Positions 7,133 to 7,794 of a DNA stretch of 7,794 nucleotides are shown here, one piece after another. Both the position numbers and the translations under genes were made by a program. How positions within the stretch are numbered: the first letter of the stretch is position 1; the number at the start of each line of letters is the position of its first letter. The DNA lies in contig JAIRPM010000083.1 in the NCBI GenBank assembly GCA_031257075.1, positions 1 to 7,794 of the forward strand. The letters are read 5' to 3'. Origin of the DNA: Spirochaetaceae bacterium (lineage in GTDB: Bacteria; Spirochaetota; Spirochaetia; Treponematales; Breznakiellaceae). The notes below the pieces were generated by a model. The model had not been told where the DNA came from and searched no databases. It worked only from the letters and a program-made list of their open reading frames with translations.

Positions 7133-7420
7133 ATGCGCTATGCAGTGGGTGCTTTTTTTGCGGGAGCGCGGCCTGTTCCGGCCTGCGCTTGCACAGTGGC
7201 CGCCGTTTTCGGCTATGCCCCGGCAGTGAACGCGCCGTCTGCCGTTGCCGTCCGCTCCCACACCAACAGCATAAAACAACAAACGATTAGTTACCCCCCC
7301 CCCCCCCCAGTTGCTAAAACCCGCTGTTTCAGCGGTATTTCAGGCCGTGTACGGCCTTTTTCACGTGATATTGTTAATACTCTCCGGGAGCTGTCTATTA
7401 GGCCGGCTCGTCCGCCGTAA
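7133..7420 (+). CDS. Small leader ORF containing a poly-C tract, possibly phase-variable (95 aa as sequenced)
   Basis: The frame opens MRYAVGAFFAGARPVPACAC and runs 54 residues to ...KQQTISY before a run of 15 C that encodes Pro5. It then ends at TAA 7418-7420. There is no room for a Shine-Dalgarno between the inferred +1 and the ATG, so initiation would be leaderless. Changing the C count alters the end. With 16 (or 13) C it stops at 7315-7317, giving 61 aa. With 14 (or 17) C it reads to 7491-7493, giving 119 aa and adding a hydrophobic segment (VILLILSGSC). I do not recognise a family. It could be a regulatory leader peptide, a variable small membrane protein, or a non-coding structured RNA in which the ORF is incidental. 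Translation is not proven. Confidence 0.4.
   Translation: MRYAVGAFFAGARPVPACACTVAAVFGYAPAVNAPSAVAVRSHTNSIKQQTISYPPPPPVAKTRCFSGISGRVRPFSRDIVNTLRELSIRPARPP
7294..7308. repeat. Homopolymeric poly-C tract (C15)
   Basis: Fifteen consecutive C residues follow TTA and precede AGTTGC. Runs of this length in bacteria are prone to slipped-strand length change. In treponemes, poly-G/C runs are known near switchable surface-protein genes. The tract sits inside the leader ORF and just ahead of a series of hairpins. The exact count may be uncertain in a sequenced consensus. Confidence 0.95.
7321..7361 (+). terminator. Double hairpin ending in T5, attenuator-like
   Basis: The first hairpin is CCGCTG-TTT-CAGCGG (7321-7335). 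The second is AGGCCG-TGTA-CGGCCT (7342-7357), running straight into a T tract (7357-7361). The second has the form of a short intrinsic terminator. Its right arm can also pair with an identical AGGCCG at 7400-7405, giving an alternative structure that would abolish the terminator. The TAA used with 16 C (7315-7317) lies 4 nt before the first hairpin. Confidence 0.5.
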
Positions 7421-7452
7421 TCGCAGGGCATTGCCTTGCGGCGGCGTTTTTT
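7413..7452 (+). terminator. Intrinsic terminator, GC-rich stem plus T6
   Basis: The inner stem GCAGGGC-ATT-GCCTTGC (7423-7439, one G-U pair) sits inside an outer stem CGCCG/CGGCG (7413-7417 with 7442-7446), separated by TAATC and GG. It is followed directly by TTTTTT (7447-7452). This is the strongest terminator shape in the window. The stop codon of the leader ORF as sequenced (7418-7420) lies within its ascending side, so a ribosome finishing there would cover the outer stem. Confidence 0.65.
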
Positions 7453-7473
7453 CGGGCACAGTGCGCCCGAAAA
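7449..7473 (+). repeat. Inverted repeat overlapping the preceding terminator's T-run
   Basis: TTTTCGGGC (7449-7457) pairs perfectly with GCCCGAAAA (7465-7473) around a 7-nt loop that can itself fold (GCAC-A-GTGC, 7456-7464). The left arm uses the last four T of the T6 run. It may extend the fold of the leader RNA or be a structured DNA site; no T-run follows it. Confidence 0.5.
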
Positions 7474-7489
7474 CATTGTATTCAAAGAA

Positions 7490-7518
7490 TTAAACAGGCC
7501 GCAAAGCGGTCTGTTTAA
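7490..7518. terminator. Long perfect hairpin (13-bp stem, AAA loop)
   Basis: TTAAACAGGCCGC pairs with GCGGTCTGTTTAA around AAA, with a single G-U. The stem contains the TAA (7491-7493) that ends the third leader frame. The A/T-rich outer ends with a GC-rich core give it a bidirectional-terminator look, although the T-run is inside the stem (TTT 7514-7516). It lies 85 nt upstream of the lipoprotein ATG, so it would also affect read-through to that gene. Confidence 0.55.
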
Positions 7519-7589
7519 GGTAAGTTTGTAAGAGGACTTACGCGGCGCGTCCGTTGGGGCGGCCGGAATATAGTAGCGATTTTTTGTAC

Positions 7590-7595
7590 AGGAGG
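7590..7595 (+). promoter_or_regulatory. Strong Shine-Dalgarno of the lipoprotein gene
   Basis: AGGAGG lies 8 nt before the ATG at 7604 and fixes that start. It is the best ribosome-binding site in the window and contrasts with the absence of one at the leader ORF. Upstream, TATAGT (7569-7574) resembles a -10 but has no matching -35, so a private promoter is doubtful. Confidence 0.8.
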
Positions 7596-7603
7596 TAAAT
7601 GTT

Positions 7604-7794
7604 ATGAAAAATCAAAGAAAACTTTTTATGGTAACGATGGCGGCGCTCGGCGCGGCTATCGTGTTATTCAGCGCAGCTTGCCGCAAAGGCGTTATGGACC
7701 CGCCCGGCCAGGATAACCCGGACGAAGACGGTATCCTGCTCGTAACGGGCGAGGCGAAAATCTCCCCGCCAAGAATGCTCCTTTTCATAGGGGA
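7604..7794 (+). CDS. Putative lipoprotein, N-terminal part (runs off right edge)
   Basis: The start MKNQRKLF is basic and is followed by a hydrophobic stretch (MAALGAAIVLF) and SAAC, with the lipidated cysteine at residue 26. Ser at -3 with Phe at -4 fits the relaxed spirochaete lipobox better than the enterobacterial one. After the cysteine comes RKGVMDPPGQDNPDEDG, a Pro/Asp/Gly-rich tether, and then the start of a beta-type segment (ILLVTGEAKI). Sixty-three codons are visible and nothing in them reveals the function. The protein is probably anchored in the cytoplasmic or outer membrane. Its only strong upstream promoter is at 7098-7126, so expression probably depends on passing the hairpins of the poly-C leader. 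Confidence 0.7.
   Translation, partial: MKNQRKLFMVTMAALGAAIVLFSAACRKGVMDPPGQDNPDEDGILLVTGEAKISPPRMLLFIG

Noticed and set aside
1..7794. tRNA, rRNA, CRISPR arrays or insertion-sequence ends
   Set aside because: No cloverleaf, no spaced direct repeats and no terminal inverted repeats flanking a transposase were seen.

Overview
The window looks like chromosomal DNA from a gut-type treponeme or a close spirochaete relative. This is inferred from several things together: exported proteins whose signal peptides end in LAAQ, a relaxed spirochaete-type lipobox, an Rpn-type nuclease start, a very large outer-membrane beta-barrel protein, moderately GC-rich coding DNA with AT-rich joints, and a long poly-C tract of the kind treponemes use for switching. 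No marker gene fixes the species.

Left end (1-610): a decayed, mosaic stretch. A minus-strand Rpn-family nuclease gene runs off the left edge. Just upstream of it lies a short tail that resembles the C terminus of a second Rpn copy. Abutting that, on the plus strand, is a zinc-ribbon plus TPR-like gene that has lost its start codon and carries a frameshift.

Middle (689-1978, minus strand): a two-gene operon encoding an exported acidic protein of unknown function, followed 9 nt later by a short NfeD-family membrane protein. A 154-bp divergent intergenic region (1979-2132) holds a plausible promoter for this operon (TTGACA-18-TATGGG) and a perfect inverted repeat beside its -35.

Centre (2133-7046, plus strand): one 1637-residue exported protein that ends in an outer-membrane beta-signal. 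Its alternation of barrel-like segments and beta-sandwich modules recalls the SprA translocon family of Bacteroidota, but that link is only an inference.

Right end (7047-7794): the most unusual part. A near-consensus extended -10 promoter places +1 on the A of an ATG. This opens a small reading frame interrupted by a run of 15 C. Behind the run come five hairpins, two of them resembling intrinsic terminators, before a lipoprotein gene with a strong Shine-Dalgarno. The stop codons of the three frames that tract slippage could select each fall at a hairpin. This suggests a phase-variable leader that sets read-through into the lipoprotein gene by attenuation. A structured small RNA, or a simple phase-variable small protein followed by terminators, remains possible.
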